64,000 bases of DNA from Azoarcus sp. KH32C (GTDB lineage Bacteria; Pseudomonadota; Gammaproteobacteria; Burkholderiales; Rhodocyclaceae). The notes beneath the pieces are model-generated. The model was given only the letters and a program-made list of their open reading frames with translations, was not told the DNA's origin and did no database searches. Positions within the stretch are counted from its first letter, which is position 1; each line of letters starts with the position of its first letter. Both the position numbers and the translations under genes were made by a program. Below, one piece after another: positions 9,013-17,500 of the stretch. The stretch spans positions 1,178,001 through 1,242,000 of the forward strand of contig NC_020516.1 of assembly GCF_000349945.1 (NCBI RefSeq). Reading direction: 5' to 3'.

Positions 9013-9900
9013 ATGGTGAGCACCTTCGACTACGATGCGGCATTTGCACGCAATCTCGGTTGGGTCACCGAAGAAGAACAGAAGACGCTGAGACAGAAGC
9101 GGATTGCGATTGCGGGCATGGGCGGCGTCGGAGGCGTGCACCTCACGACCCTCGCACGGCTCGGAATCGGTGCCTTCAACATCTCGGACTTCGATACCTT
9201 CGACCTCGTCAATTTCAACCGCCAAGCGGGTGCGACGATGGCCGCGCTGGGGCGCCCGAAGGTCGACGTTCTGGCCGAGATGGCTCTTGAGATCAACCCG
9301 GAGCTGAAGATCGAGCGTTTTCCGGAAGGCGTGTCCGACGCGAATCTCGATCGCTTCCTCGACGGCGTCGACCTCTATGTCGATGGCCTCGATTTCTTCT
9401 GCTTCGAGGCGCGCCGCGCGACCTTTGCCGCATGCCGCAGGAAGGGCGTCCCGGCGATCACGGCCGCGCCGCTCGGACTCGGGGTCGCGTTCCTGGCTTT
9501 CATGCCCGACAGCATGAGTTTCGAGGATTATTTCGGCCTCGAGGGATGCGACGAGTGGGAGATGGCGATCCGTTTCCTGCTCGGACTGTCGCCGGCGATG
9601 CTGCAGCGCTCCTATCTCGCCGATCAATCGCGCGTGAATCTTGCCGAACATCGCGGTCCTTCCACCGTCGCCGCGTGCCAATTGTGCGCAGGTGTCACCG
9701 CGACGGAAGCGCTGAAGATTCTCCTCGGGCGCGGAATGCTGCGGCCGGCGCCCTGGGGCTACCAGTTCGACGCCTACCGCAATCGCCTCGTGCGCACTTG
9801 GCGTCCGGGTGGAAACCGCAACCCGATCCAGCGGCTCGCGCTGTTGATCGCGCGAGGCCAGTTGCGTCGCATGCAAGGCGGAGGCGAACGCCGTGGCTGA
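9013..9900 (+). CDS. ThiF/MoeB-like adenylyltransferase (E1-like)
   Basis: 295 residues of the E1/ThiF/MoeB superfamily, which adenylate the C-terminus of a ubiquitin-like sulphur carrier or a peptide. The nucleotide-binding GMGGVG is at 35-40, the acidic ribose-binding loop DFDTFD at 59-64, and the conserved arginine in NFNRQ at 68-71. Only one CxxC (CQLC, 222-225) is visible, so the usual four-cysteine zinc site looks incomplete. I prefer ATG 9013, with AGGGAGAAGC in front, over an earlier in-frame ATG at 8977. The next gene overlaps by eight bases, so the product probably works with a nitroreductase-type flavoenzyme. The natural substrate is unknown. Confidence 0.8.
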   Translation: MVSTFDYDAAFARNLGWVTEEEQKTLRQKRIAIAGMGGVGGVHLTTLARLGIGAFNISDFDTFDLVNFNRQAGATMAALGRPKVDVLAEMALEINPELKIERFPEGVSDANLDRFLDGVDLYVDGLDFFCFEARRATFAACRRKGVPAITAAPLGLGVAFLAFMPDSMSFEDYFGLEGCDEWEMAIRFLLGLSPAMLQRSYLADQSRVNLAEHRGPSTVAACQLCAGVTATEALKILLGRGMLRPAPWGYQFDAYRNRLVRTWRPGGNRNPIQRLALLIARGQLRRMQGGGERRG

Positions 9901-10975
9901 TCGCGCGACGCTGATGGAGATTCTCGATCTGGCGCGCTGGGCGCCCAGCGGGGACAACACGCAGCCCTGGCGATTCGAGGTCGTCGATGACCGGCAGATT
10001 GCAGTGCACGGATTCGACACCCGCGATCACGTCATTTATGACCTGGACGGTCGTGCCAGCCAGATTGCCCACGGGGCCCTGCTCGAGACCTTGAGGGTAG
10101 CAGCGACGGGGCATGGGCTCGCTGCTCGCTGGTCGCTGAGAGCGGGATCTTCGGACAAGGGGCCGATCTACGACGTCGTGCTCGAGCCTTCTGCCGATAT
10201 CGCGCCCGACCCCTTGATCCCGTCGATACGCAAGCGTGCCGTTCAACGTCGCATGATGAGCGCGCGCCCCCTCTCGATCGAGGAGAGGCGGGAACTGGTG
10301 GAGGCGGTAGGCCCCGATCATTCTGTCCTGATGTTCGAGTCCCTCTCCGAGCGATTCAAGGTGGCGCGCCTGCTGTGGGACAACGCGCGCCTGCGGCTGA
10401 CCTGCCCGGAAGCCTACCAGGTGCATCGCGACGTGATCGAATGGGATGCGCGCTTCAGCGTCGACCGCATTCCAGATCAGGCCGTCGGCGTCGATCCGAT
10501 GACGGCGAAGCTGATGCGGTGGGTCATGCAAAGCTGGGAGCGTGTCGAGTTCTTCAATCGATACCTGTTCGGCACGGTTGCTCCGCGGATCCAGCTCGAT
10601 TTCCTCCCCGCGATGGCCTGTGCCGCGCATCTGCTGCTTCTGCCCCGCAACCCGCTCCGGACGATTGAGGATCATGTCCGCACGGGCGAGGCCATGCAGC
10701 GGCTGTGGCTCACCGTGGATGCACTGGGCTTGAACCTGCAGCCGGAGATGACGCCGGTGATCTTTCGCTGGTACGTCCAGGCGGGGCGTTCCATTTCGGC
10801 GACCAAGGGCATCGACGAGGGAGCCGCGCGGCTCGCCGCGTCTTTCGACGCGTTGGCCGGTGCCGATGCGGCGGCGCCCTTTGCCTTCTTCTGCCGCGTC
10901 GGTGCGGGTGCCGGGGCGACCGCTCGTTCGCTTCGCAAGGAGTTGCGCGACCTGATGGTGCCCGCGCGGTCGTAA
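9893..10975 (+). CDS. nitroreductase-family flavoprotein
   Basis: 360 residues, longer than a single nitroreductase (~200). The N-terminal FMN-binding motif ARWAPSGDNTQPW is at 14-26. A second helical segment and a C-terminal region give a length like Acg-type or ThiF-associated nitroreductases. It probably uses FMN for an NAD(P)H-dependent reduction or dehydrogenation. It starts with GTG inside the end of the ThiF-like gene, behind a GGAGGC site, which signals translational coupling. Its likely role is a redox step on the substrate activated by that neighbour; this is inference. Confidence 0.8.
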   Translation: MADRATLMEILDLARWAPSGDNTQPWRFEVVDDRQIAVHGFDTRDHVIYDLDGRASQIAHGALLETLRVAATGHGLAARWSLRAGSSDKGPIYDVVLEPSADIAPDPLIPSIRKRAVQRRMMSARPLSIEERRELVEAVGPDHSVLMFESLSERFKVARLLWDNARLRLTCPEAYQVHRDVIEWDARFSVDRIPDQAVGVDPMTAKLMRWVMQSWERVEFFNRYLFGTVAPRIQLDFLPAMACAAHLLLLPRNPLRTIEDHVRTGEAMQRLWLTVDALGLNLQPEMTPVIFRWYVQAGRSISATKGIDEGAARLAASFDALAGADAAAPFAFFCRVGAGAGATARSLRKELRDLMVPARS

Positions 10976-11001
10976 CAGGCACCACATTCACGAGGGGGCG
11001 A

Positions 11002-12639
11002 ATGAACGACATCGATCTGGACGGCAGCGAGTGGGACGCCGTCATCGTCGGGACCGGCATGGGCGGCGCAACCTTCGGGTATGCATTGGCCCGGGCAGGC
11101 TGGCGAGTGTTGTTTTGCGAACGGGGGCGTTCGTCGCTTGCGGGGAGGGATGCTCTGCGCGATGTCTATCCGGAAATGCGCTTCGGAGAAGGAGGACGGG
11201 ACGAGCGCGACGTGCTGAGCGCGGCAGGGCGCTACGTGGTGCCGATCGACGATCTGTCCTCGGGGCGGTCGAAGCGCTTCCTGCCTTTCATGGGCATGGG
11301 TACCGGCGGGTCGAGCGCGCTGTACGGAATGGTCCTCGAACGCTTCTTCCCCGCCGATTTCGAGCCCAGGCGGCATTATCCGGATGCTGAAGGCTCTACG
11401 TTGCCCGAGCGATGGCCTATCACGTACGCCGATCTCCTTCCTTACTACGAGGCCGCAGAGCGCCTCTATCGGGTCCGCGGCACGCGCGATCCCCTGCGCC
11501 CGGACGCGTCGATGCAGCATGCCGAGCCGCCTCCGATGTCGGCCGCAGCACGGGAACTTGGCGAAAGTCTGGCGAGCCAGGGGCTGCATCCTTACCAACT
11601 GCCGCTTGCATGCGAGTACGTGGCCGGATGTCGCGGCTGTCAGGGTTATCTTTGCGGGTCCGGGTGCAAGAACGACAGCGCACGCGTGTGTCTCGCGCCG
11701 GCGCTGGCCGCGCACGGGGCTCGACTCGTGGACGAATGCGAGGTCGTTCGGATCGATGCCGACCGCGAGCGGGTGACCGGTGTCATCTGTCGACGAAGGG
11801 GAAAGGAGTTCCGGGTGTCCGGCCGGATCGTCGCGCTGGCCGCGGGGGCGCTGGCCACCCCGTCGCTGCTGCTGCAGTCGCGCAGCACCGCTTGGCCGGA
11901 CGGCGTGGCGAACGATTCCGGCCTCGTCGGCCACAACCTGATGCGTCACTACATCGATCTGTACGCGGTCTTTCCCAAGGCCAGGCCCGATGCCGACGGC
12001 AACGCCAAGGAATTCGGATGCAATGATTTGTACCTTGCCGATGGCGTCAAGCTCGGGGCGATCCAGTCTTTCGGGAAGCTGCCGCCCGGGGCGATGATTG
12101 CGAACGATCTGCAGCGCGACCTGCGCCAGCAGGTGCATCCCGCAGCTGCAGCGGCGTTCGGGCTCGTCAAACCGATCATGCGCCCCATCTTTGACCTGCT
12201 GTTCTCGCGGGCGACGATACTGGCGACGATCATCGAGGACCTTCCTCAGCCAGAAAACCGGGTGCTTCCGCCCGCGGGCGCGGCGGGCGAGGGTATATCC
12301 ATTTCGTATCGCGTGAATGCGCGCGAAGGAAGCCGAATAGAGAGGATGCGCGAACACATGAAGAGACTGCTGCGGCCATACCGGCACCTGTTGATCAAGC
12401 AGGCTGAGAACAACGAACGGATCGCGCATGCATGCGGCACTTGCCGCTTCGGCGACGATCCGGCGTCGAGCGTGCTGGACGCGAACAACCGCGCTCACGG
12501 CCTGGCGAACCTGTATGTCGTCGACGCATCGTTCTTCCCGTCGAGCGGCGGAACCAACCCGGCGCTGACCATCGCCGCGAATGCGTTGCGCGTGGCTGAC
12601 CATCTGCTCGGCGAGGCCGGGGCCAAGGCGGTGGCATGA
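11002..12639 (+). CDS. GMC-family FAD-dependent oxidoreductase
   Basis: 545 residues. The FAD-binding dinucleotide motif VGTGMGGATFGYALA is near residue 16, and the GMC C-terminal motif with the active-site region reads HACGTCRFGDDP and NLYVVDASFFPSSGG. Around residues 203-229 is a cysteine-rich stretch with seven Cys, an elaborated form of the CxxCxGxPC loop seen in many bacterial GMC proteins. The substrate is probably an alcohol or a sterol-like or polyol group. The longer frame upstream has no family similarity; the ATG here follows GAGGGGGCGA. It overlaps the following SDR gene by four bases. Confidence 0.85.
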   Translation: MNDIDLDGSEWDAVIVGTGMGGATFGYALARAGWRVLFCERGRSSLAGRDALRDVYPEMRFGEGGRDERDVLSAAGRYVVPIDDLSSGRSKRFLPFMGMGTGGSSALYGMVLERFFPADFEPRRHYPDAEGSTLPERWPITYADLLPYYEAAERLYRVRGTRDPLRPDASMQHAEPPPMSAAARELGESLASQGLHPYQLPLACEYVAGCRGCQGYLCGSGCKNDSARVCLAPALAAHGARLVDECEVVRIDADRERVTGVICRRRGKEFRVSGRIVALAAGALATPSLLLQSRSTAWPDGVANDSGLVGHNLMRHYIDLYAVFPKARPDADGNAKEFGCNDLYLADGVKLGAIQSFGKLPPGAMIANDLQRDLRQQVHPAAAAAFGLVKPIMRPIFDLLFSRATILATIIEDLPQPENRVLPPAGAAGEGISISYRVNAREGSRIERMREHMKRLLRPYRHLLIKQAENNERIAHACGTCRFGDDPASSVLDANNRAHGLANLYVVDASFFPSSGGTNPALTIAANALRVADHLLGEAGAKAVA

Positions 12640-13436
12640 AGCTCGACGAGATGCGCGGGGCGTGGGCGTTGGTGACCGGTGCGTCTTCCGGAATCGGCAA
12701 GGAGTTCTGCACGCAATTGGCGGGGAAGGGCTTGAACCTCGTCCTGGTCGCACGGCGGGAGGACAGGCTGCAGACCCTTGCGGCCAGGCTCGAGCAAGAC
12801 TTCGGGATCCGCACGCTGGTGATCGTTCAGGACCTCGGCGCTGCGGACGCTGCGACCTTGGTTGCCGGACGAGTGGCGTCTGCGGGCATTCGCGTCAGGC
12901 TGCTGGTGAACAATGCGGCCTTCGGCCGTTGGGGCCGTTTCGAGGACACGCCGCAGGCCATCTATCGGGACATGCTGGCGGCGAATACGACGGCCCTGGT
13001 CGAGCTCACGCACGCGCTGCTGCCCGACCTCGCCGCGGGGGCCCCGAGCGCGATCATCAACGTCGCATCGGCCGCGGCCTACCAGCCGGTTCCCTACATG
13101 GCGGTCTATGCCGCGACGAAAGCCTTTGTGCTCAGCTTCAGCCAGGCACTGTATGGCGAATGGTGCGAGCGTGGCGTGCTGGTGCAGACGTTGATACCCG
13201 GCGCCACCGACACGGAGTTCGACGAGGTGGCCGGGGCCTACGCGAGCGCGATCGCGGCGCGCGGTTCGGCAGCCGACGTGGTTCGCGATTCGATCCGCGG
13301 GCTGGAACGCGGATCGCCTGTCGCCGTGAATGCGCCCGGGACTTTCAAGCAGCGGATGTTCGCCGGCCTGTTTCCGGCAAAGTTCGTCATCTCGCAGGTC
13401 GCGAAGATGTTCCGGCCGCCGAACGAGCGGCTTTGA
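12636..13436 (+). CDS. short-chain dehydrogenase/reductase
   Basis: 266 residues with the classical SDR layout: cofactor loop TGASSGIG (14-21), NNAA (92-95) and catalytic Y158-xxx-K162. A basic patch (VARREDR) after the second strand suggests NADP(H). The C-terminal part is like that of DltE/YqjQ-type SDRs that act on lipid-like or carbonyl substrates. It starts with an ATGA overlap on the GMC gene, so the two redox enzymes are co-translated and probably act in sequence. Confidence 0.88.
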   Translation: MKLDEMRGAWALVTGASSGIGKEFCTQLAGKGLNLVLVARREDRLQTLAARLEQDFGIRTLVIVQDLGAADAATLVAGRVASAGIRVRLLVNNAAFGRWGRFEDTPQAIYRDMLAANTTALVELTHALLPDLAAGAPSAIINVASAAAYQPVPYMAVYAATKAFVLSFSQALYGEWCERGVLVQTLIPGATDTEFDEVAGAYASAIAARGSAADVVRDSIRGLERGSPVAVNAPGTFKQRMFAGLFPAKFVISQVAKMFRPPNERL

Positions 13437-13475
13437 CCCTGTCCCCTGCGACCGTATCCTCCGGAGTGCCAAACC

Positions 13476-14174
13476 ATGCGCAAGATCACGCTCGCCCAGA
13501 GTCTGTGTTTCCTCGTCCTATTGTTCTCAGCCTGTGGCCTCGGCATCGGCACGACCGCACTGCTGTTGGGGGGCCTTCCGCTCGGGGACTTCCGCGGTGT
13601 CGTGCTGGTCGCAGCGGGGGGCGTGCTGATTTACGCTTTCGCGATCGCGCTGCATCGCGCCTTCCTGTTCTTCGTACCGCTGCGCCCGGGCTACCTCGCT
13701 CCCGGTTCCAGGGAGGAGTTTGCCTATCACGTCTATCTGCTCTGTTACCTGGTCCTCTTCCAGCCGCTGACGCGTGGCCTGTTCGTGCCGGTGCCGCTGA
13801 TGCGGGTGATCTATCTGGCCCTGGGCGCGCGCCTCGGCACGAATAGCTACAGTGCCGGTACGATCCTGGATCCTCCGCTCACGAGCGTCGGCGACAACTG
13901 CATTATCGGGCACGATGCAGTCATGTTTTCACACGCCGTCGAAGGCGATGACCTGTCTCTTGCGCCTATCGTTATCGGCAACAACGTCACGATTGGTGCC
14001 AAAGCGGTGATACAGCCCGGTGTCGTGATCGAGGACGGCGCGATCGTTGCCGTGAACGCGGTCGTATCGAAGGGAACGCACATTGCGGCGGGCGAATTGT
14101 GGGGCGGAATTCCTGCGCGCCGCATCAGGGAAGCGGGCGCCGGACCGGACCGTCGGAATTCCTTACGCAATTGA
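13476..14174 (+). CDS. membrane-anchored hexapeptide-repeat acyltransferase
   Basis: 232 residues. Two hydrophobic segments (about 5-30 and 38-60) and a further apolar stretch (78-100) precede a left-handed beta-helix domain (about 115-215) built from hexapeptide repeats such as IGNNVT, IGAKAV and IEDGAI. This is the fold of acetyl- or acyl-transferases. The C-terminus has the family's GIPARRI. It is probably bound to the inner membrane and acylates the product of the cluster. It lies 39 bases after the SDR gene, with a GGAG site, and closes the five-gene run. Confidence 0.75.
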   Translation: MRKITLAQSLCFLVLLFSACGLGIGTTALLLGGLPLGDFRGVVLVAAGGVLIYAFAIALHRAFLFFVPLRPGYLAPGSREEFAYHVYLLCYLVLFQPLTRGLFVPVPLMRVIYLALGARLGTNSYSAGTILDPPLTSVGDNCIIGHDAVMFSHAVEGDDLSLAPIVIGNNVTIGAKAVIQPGVVIEDGAIVAVNAVVSKGTHIAAGELWGGIPARRIREAGAGPDRRNSLRN

Positions 14175-14193
14175 CCCGAGCCGGTTTCGCCAC

Positions 14194-14227
14194 AAAAAAA
14201 CGGGAACCCTCGTAGGGGCTCCCGTTT
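14194..14227 (-). terminator. terminator of the PEP-CTERM gene
   Basis: An inverted repeat (AAACGGGA...TCCCGTTT with a GGGG/CCC inner stem) has a run of A on its left, giving a seven-U tract for minus-strand transcripts. It sits between convergent genes and ends the PEP-CTERM transcript; it may also stop the plus-strand cluster. Confidence 0.8.
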
Positions 14228-14254
14228 CCGCGTGATCTAGCCGGTGGCGGTCGT

Positions 14255-15181
14255 TCAGGCGGCTTCGACGCGACGGCGGCGATTGAACATGCCGAGTCCG
14301 CCGAGTGCTGCACCGAGCAGCGCGAGCGTGCCGGGTTCCGGAACGGTAATCGAGCTGTTTGCGTCTGCCTGGAACTGGAAGTTCAGGTCAGAGCCGCTAC
14401 TCTGCGGGCAGCCGTTGCAGGTGCCGATGTTGTGGGCGACGTCGCCGTTCGCGATGCCGTTGGACGAGAACAAGGCAGACGGATCAACCTGCCTGAACGG
14501 ATCGACCAGCGACGAGTTGATCGCGGTGGTGATCAGGTCGCCGAGATTGAAACTCGGGAAGAAGGCCGAATCCCAGTTCGTGATCAGCCAGGTCAAGTCG
14601 GTCGATCCGGAGCCGACAACCGTCAGCGTGTTCGGAGGTCCTGCGTAGTTATTCGTGCCGAACTGGTCGAACTGCACCGTCCCCGCCGCCGGGTTCACCG
14701 TAAAGTTGGAGCTTTGAACCGACTGCAGGGTACCTTCCAGTACCAAGGTTCCGGTCGTGAAGCCCGTGCCGGCAAGGTTATTGCCGTTAGTCGGGGTCGC
14801 GTAGATGCGGAAGAAGCTGCTCGTGTTCGGCGTCGCTGTGAAGGTCGCATTCAGGCCCCCATTCGTCACGGTCGCCGTCTCAAAGAAGCCCGCCACTGCC
14901 GTAAAACGCAAGCCGCCTACGCCGCTGGTGTACAGGATGTTGTTCCCGTCAGTCAGCGTGCCGAGGTTTGCTTGATAGAGCAACTGCACAACGTCGCCAG
15001 TCTGCAGCCCGCCAGACGGATTGCCTCCCACCGCAAGGGCGTTGCCCGGCAGCCAGTCCAGGGTCGTTACCCCGGCGATTGTGCCGCCCGCCGCGCCGCC
15101 ATTGACGTCAACCGTAAATGCCTGCGCCGAACCAGCCATTGCGCAGAGAATGCTTGCTGCCAGGATTGTCTTCTTGAACAT
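14255..15181 (-). CDS. secreted PEP-CTERM protein
   Basis: 308 residues. A Sec signal peptide (MFKKTILAASILCAMAGSA, cleavage after AQA) and a C-terminal sorting signal made of VPEP, a hydrophobic helix and RRRR (about 280-306) make this an exosortase substrate. The central region is Thr/Ser/Asn/Gly-rich, as in biofilm or floc surface proteins. Two cysteines lie close together (CNGC) near residue 255. It shares blocks with the divergent gene at 15805: LDWLPGNALAVGGNPSGGL, PFRQVDPSALF and SDLNFQFQADAN. A likely sigma-54 promoter lies ~75 bases upstream. The ATG follows GGGAG. Confidence 0.9.
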   Translation of the reverse strand: MFKKTILAASILCAMAGSAQAFTVDVNGGAAGGTIAGVTTLDWLPGNALAVGGNPSGGLQTGDVVQLLYQANLGTLTDGNNILYTSGVGGLRFTAVAGFFETATVTNGGLNATFTATPNTSSFFRIYATPTNGNNLAGTGFTTGTLVLEGTLQSVQSSNFTVNPAAGTVQFDQFGTNNYAGPPNTLTVVGSGSTDLTWLITNWDSAFFPSFNLGDLITTAINSSLVDPFRQVDPSALFSSNGIANGDVAHNIGTCNGCPQSSGSDLNFQFQADANSSITVPEPGTLALLGAALGGLGMFNRRRRVEAA

Positions 15182-15256
15182 GATGTGTATCTCCCGCTTC
15201 TTAACCAGCCACCGGCACCACGAAGAGTTGCGTCGCGATGTTCCTGACTAGGCCGT

Positions 15257-15272
15257 AGCACTCGCTGTGCCA
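15257..15272 (-). promoter_or_regulatory. sigma-54-type promoter of the PEP-CTERM gene
   Basis: On the minus strand the site reads TGGCACAGCGAGTGCT. It has the invariant GG and GC separated by ten bases and matches the consensus TGGCACG-N4-TTGCW except at two positions. It is ~75 bases before the start codon. PEP-CTERM genes in floc-forming Rhodocyclales are known to depend on RpoN with PrsK/PrsR. Confidence 0.75.
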
Positions 15273-15696
15273 GGAAATTGAAAATCATTAAAAAACAATG
15301 TGATGTGGTTTGACCGCGGGGGCTTCTGAGACTGGCGTCCAGGTGACTGTAAAGTTTTTCGACGCCGGCGCGCCGGTGGCGGTTGGGCGGTGCCGCGCCT
15401 TGAGAAGCCGTCCTGCGGCGCAGCGGCGATGGCGCCGTCCTTAAAAAAGCAGATACCCGGGAACCAGGGGTCGTGTCCTACGGTGGTCACGGCAGGGAAC
15501 TTCGGGCCTTTCGGGGAGTAAATGAACGCGTGACGTCTATCACGGGGTCTTCAAAAATGCTGTTCGAGTGTGACGCATTGCCGCGTTGGAAGCCCCTTTT
15601 TCTGTTCGGAAAATTTTACACCTTCGATGGGAATGGGCCTTCGGTTGAGCTTGCTTATCGGGCTATTCTATTGAAAATAAAGGTATTCGTTGGTTA

Positions 15697-15712
15697 TGGT
15701 GCGAACCATGCT
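15697..15712 (+). promoter_or_regulatory. sigma-54-like promoter of the divergent paralogue
   Basis: TGGTGCGAACCATGCT keeps GG-N10-GC, with three departures from consensus at the less conserved positions. It lies 92 bases before the start at 15805, a layout that mirrors the promoter of the divergent PEP-CTERM gene. Confidence 0.55.
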
Positions 15713-15804
15713 TGACAGTGTACGTCTCCCGTTGCTCGGGATTCGTGGCGGTTGCGCGTTAGCCCGGCAGATGCTTGCCAACACTGAAATCAGCGGAGGT
15801 TCCC

Positions 15805-17418
15805 ATGAAAGTCCCAAGAAATATGCGCCAGACGGCGATTGCGCTGGCGCTCTGCGCACAGGGGGCATTCTCGTTTGCGGCAGATCCGATCATGTTCTCT
15901 CCGGGTGGAACGGGGCTTACGGGAGCCATTCCACTTGGAATGCTCGATTGGTTGCCGGGTAATGCCCTTGCGGTGAATGGCAATCCTGCGGGCGGGTTGA
16001 ATGTCGGTAGCATTATTCATCTGCTTTCCCATGCCAAGCTCGGTGTGATCGTCGATCAAGATGGCGACTTGCACTCCGTCCCTAGCGGCGAGATCACCTT
16101 CGTCGCCGGGTTTGGCGAGGCTGTAAATACTTTTGAGCTTACTGGGACCGGGTCTACGACCACCTTCGCTTTCAACTCGTCGGGCTCGAACTTCTTCGAG
16201 ATATGGTGGAGTCCAACGGCCGATTCGAACATGTTGGCCGGCACCGGATTCAACACCGGTTTGGCGGGTACGAAGCGTATCCTCTATGGTGTCGTGACCG
16301 ACAGTACGGGGGGCTACAGCGGTGGCAGCCCGATCGTGACTCTGGACCAGTTTGGCCCGAACAATTACCCCGCCATTCAAACCATCACGGGGTCGGGCAG
16401 TACGCAACTGGCGGGCGTGATCATCAGCGCCGACCCGGACTTCTTCCCGGGACTGACCCAGGCGCAGATCGAAAGCATGAAGGTGTTCTTCAATACGTCG
16501 ACGGTGACCCCGTACAGGCAGACGAATCCTTCGGCAAAGTTTGTTGATTATGGCGTCGTCGGCAACACGGTAACGATGAGTGCCACGACCGTCGGGTCGG
16601 TTAATGGCGGCTTCCATGCTTCGGGTCCGGATCTGCACTTCGTGCTGCAAGCGGACGCGAACCAGCGCTTCGAACAGGGTGAGGTGATTGAAGGCGCTTG
16701 TAGGGTGACCTACGGTGGCAACGACAAGAACGGGAACGCCGATCCGAACAAGTTCGGCCCGACTTGCTCCGAACTTCCCAACGATAACTGCTATACGTTT
16801 GGCGGTCAGGTCGGTGCGCCGACCGCGGACAAGAGCAAGGGTGGACCATTCGGCGAGCACACGCACAACCAGAAGAACGGGCCGGCGGGTGAGTTCACAT
16901 TCCGGGCGGGTACCCATAGTGCGCCGAAGACGACGCGTATCACGGATACGGTATGCAAGGACCCGGGCGCGATCAAGCCGGCCGAAGCCAATGCCAAGTT
17001 CAAGCAGATCGACTTCGAGGGGACGGGATCGTTCAACTTCCCGAACAGCACCGCAGGCACCAAGGCGAAGAACTACCTGATCGCCCATGGCGGCCCCTCG
17101 GACATTGGCAGCGCCAATTCCAGCGACAAGATCTACTACTTCCGCGTCGATATGGTGGATTCAGGAGAGCCGGGCAACCAGTTCAATAGTGACCCGGCTG
17201 TGATCGCCCAGTGCAAGAGCTTCCTCGCGGCCGACCAGAACAATCCACTGGCCACCGCTGACCCCTTGCTGCTCGACTACGTGGCAAGCGGCGCGGATTG
17301 CCCGGACGTCTATCAGATCCTGATCTGCCCGACCGATCAGCCCTGCGACACGCCGATGTATGCCGTGCGCGGCTTCCTGACCGGTGGCAACATCCAGATG
17401 CACAAGGTCATCAAGTAA
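15805..17418 (+). CDS. secreted paralogue of the PEP-CTERM protein with a different C-terminal domain
   Basis: 537 residues with a signal peptide (cleavage near FSFA-ADP, residue ~25). The first ~290 residues are related to the protein encoded at 14255-15181: LDWLPGNALAVNGNPAGGL, PYRQTNPSAKF, GPDLHFVLQADAN. Where that protein has its PEP-CTERM anchor, this one continues into a ~250-residue domain with paired cysteines and the motifs VTYGGNDKNG, TFRAGTHSAP and QIDFEGTGSF. This domain resembles extensions seen in other secreted bacterial proteins, but I cannot name it firmly. No anchor is visible, so the product may be released. The ATG follows GGAGG seven bases upstream. Confidence 0.82.
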   Translation: MKVPRNMRQTAIALALCAQGAFSFAADPIMFSPGGTGLTGAIPLGMLDWLPGNALAVNGNPAGGLNVGSIIHLLSHAKLGVIVDQDGDLHSVPSGEITFVAGFGEAVNTFELTGTGSTTTFAFNSSGSNFFEIWWSPTADSNMLAGTGFNTGLAGTKRILYGVVTDSTGGYSGGSPIVTLDQFGPNNYPAIQTITGSGSTQLAGVIISADPDFFPGLTQAQIESMKVFFNTSTVTPYRQTNPSAKFVDYGVVGNTVTMSATTVGSVNGGFHASGPDLHFVLQADANQRFEQGEVIEGACRVTYGGNDKNGNADPNKFGPTCSELPNDNCYTFGGQVGAPTADKSKGGPFGEHTHNQKNGPAGEFTFRAGTHSAPKTTRITDTVCKDPGAIKPAEANAKFKQIDFEGTGSFNFPNSTAGTKAKNYLIAHGGPSDIGSANSSDKIYYFRVDMVDSGEPGNQFNSDPAVIAQCKSFLAADQNNPLATADPLLLDYVASGADCPDVYQILICPTDQPCDTPMYAVRGFLTGGNIQMHKVIK

Positions 17419-17430
17419 GCACAAGTCTTT

Positions 17431-17450
17431 CTCCCGCCGCAAGGCGGGAG
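17431..17450 (+). terminator. first hairpin after the secreted paralogue
   Basis: A perfect hairpin CTCCCGCC-GCAA-GGCGGGAG, 13 bases after the stop, without a U tract. It probably acts together with the next hairpin. Confidence 0.6.
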
Positions 17451-17472
17451 ATTGTCTCCTCTGCATCGATTG

Positions 17473-17497
17473 TGCGCCCGCAAGGGCGCATTTTTTT
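17473..17497 (+). terminator. rho-independent terminator
   Basis: TGCGCCC-GCAA-GGGCGCA followed by seven T: a compact GNRA-loop terminator that ends the transcript from 15805. Confidence 0.88.
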
Positions 17498-17500
17498 GCC

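Larger units (their letters stand above)
15182..15804. other. 623-base divergent regulatory region
   Basis: No convincing gene here: short frames on both strands lack ribosome-binding sites and family resemblance. The stretch is visibly richer in A/T than its surroundings, with runs such as AAAAAACAATG near 15291 and AAAATTTTAC near 15608. It separates two divergent paralogues and holds a sigma-54-like promoter for each. The space between them (~420 bases) could carry enhancer sites for a sigma-54 activator. Confidence 0.6.

Noticed and set aside
10672..12753. 693-residue antisense frame opposite the GMC gene
   Set aside because: Shadow of high-GC codon use; GMC motifs are intact on the plus strand.
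15473..15715. 80-residue frame in the divergent promoter region
   Set aside because: No ribosome-binding site, no family resemblance, and it overlaps the sigma-54-like site.
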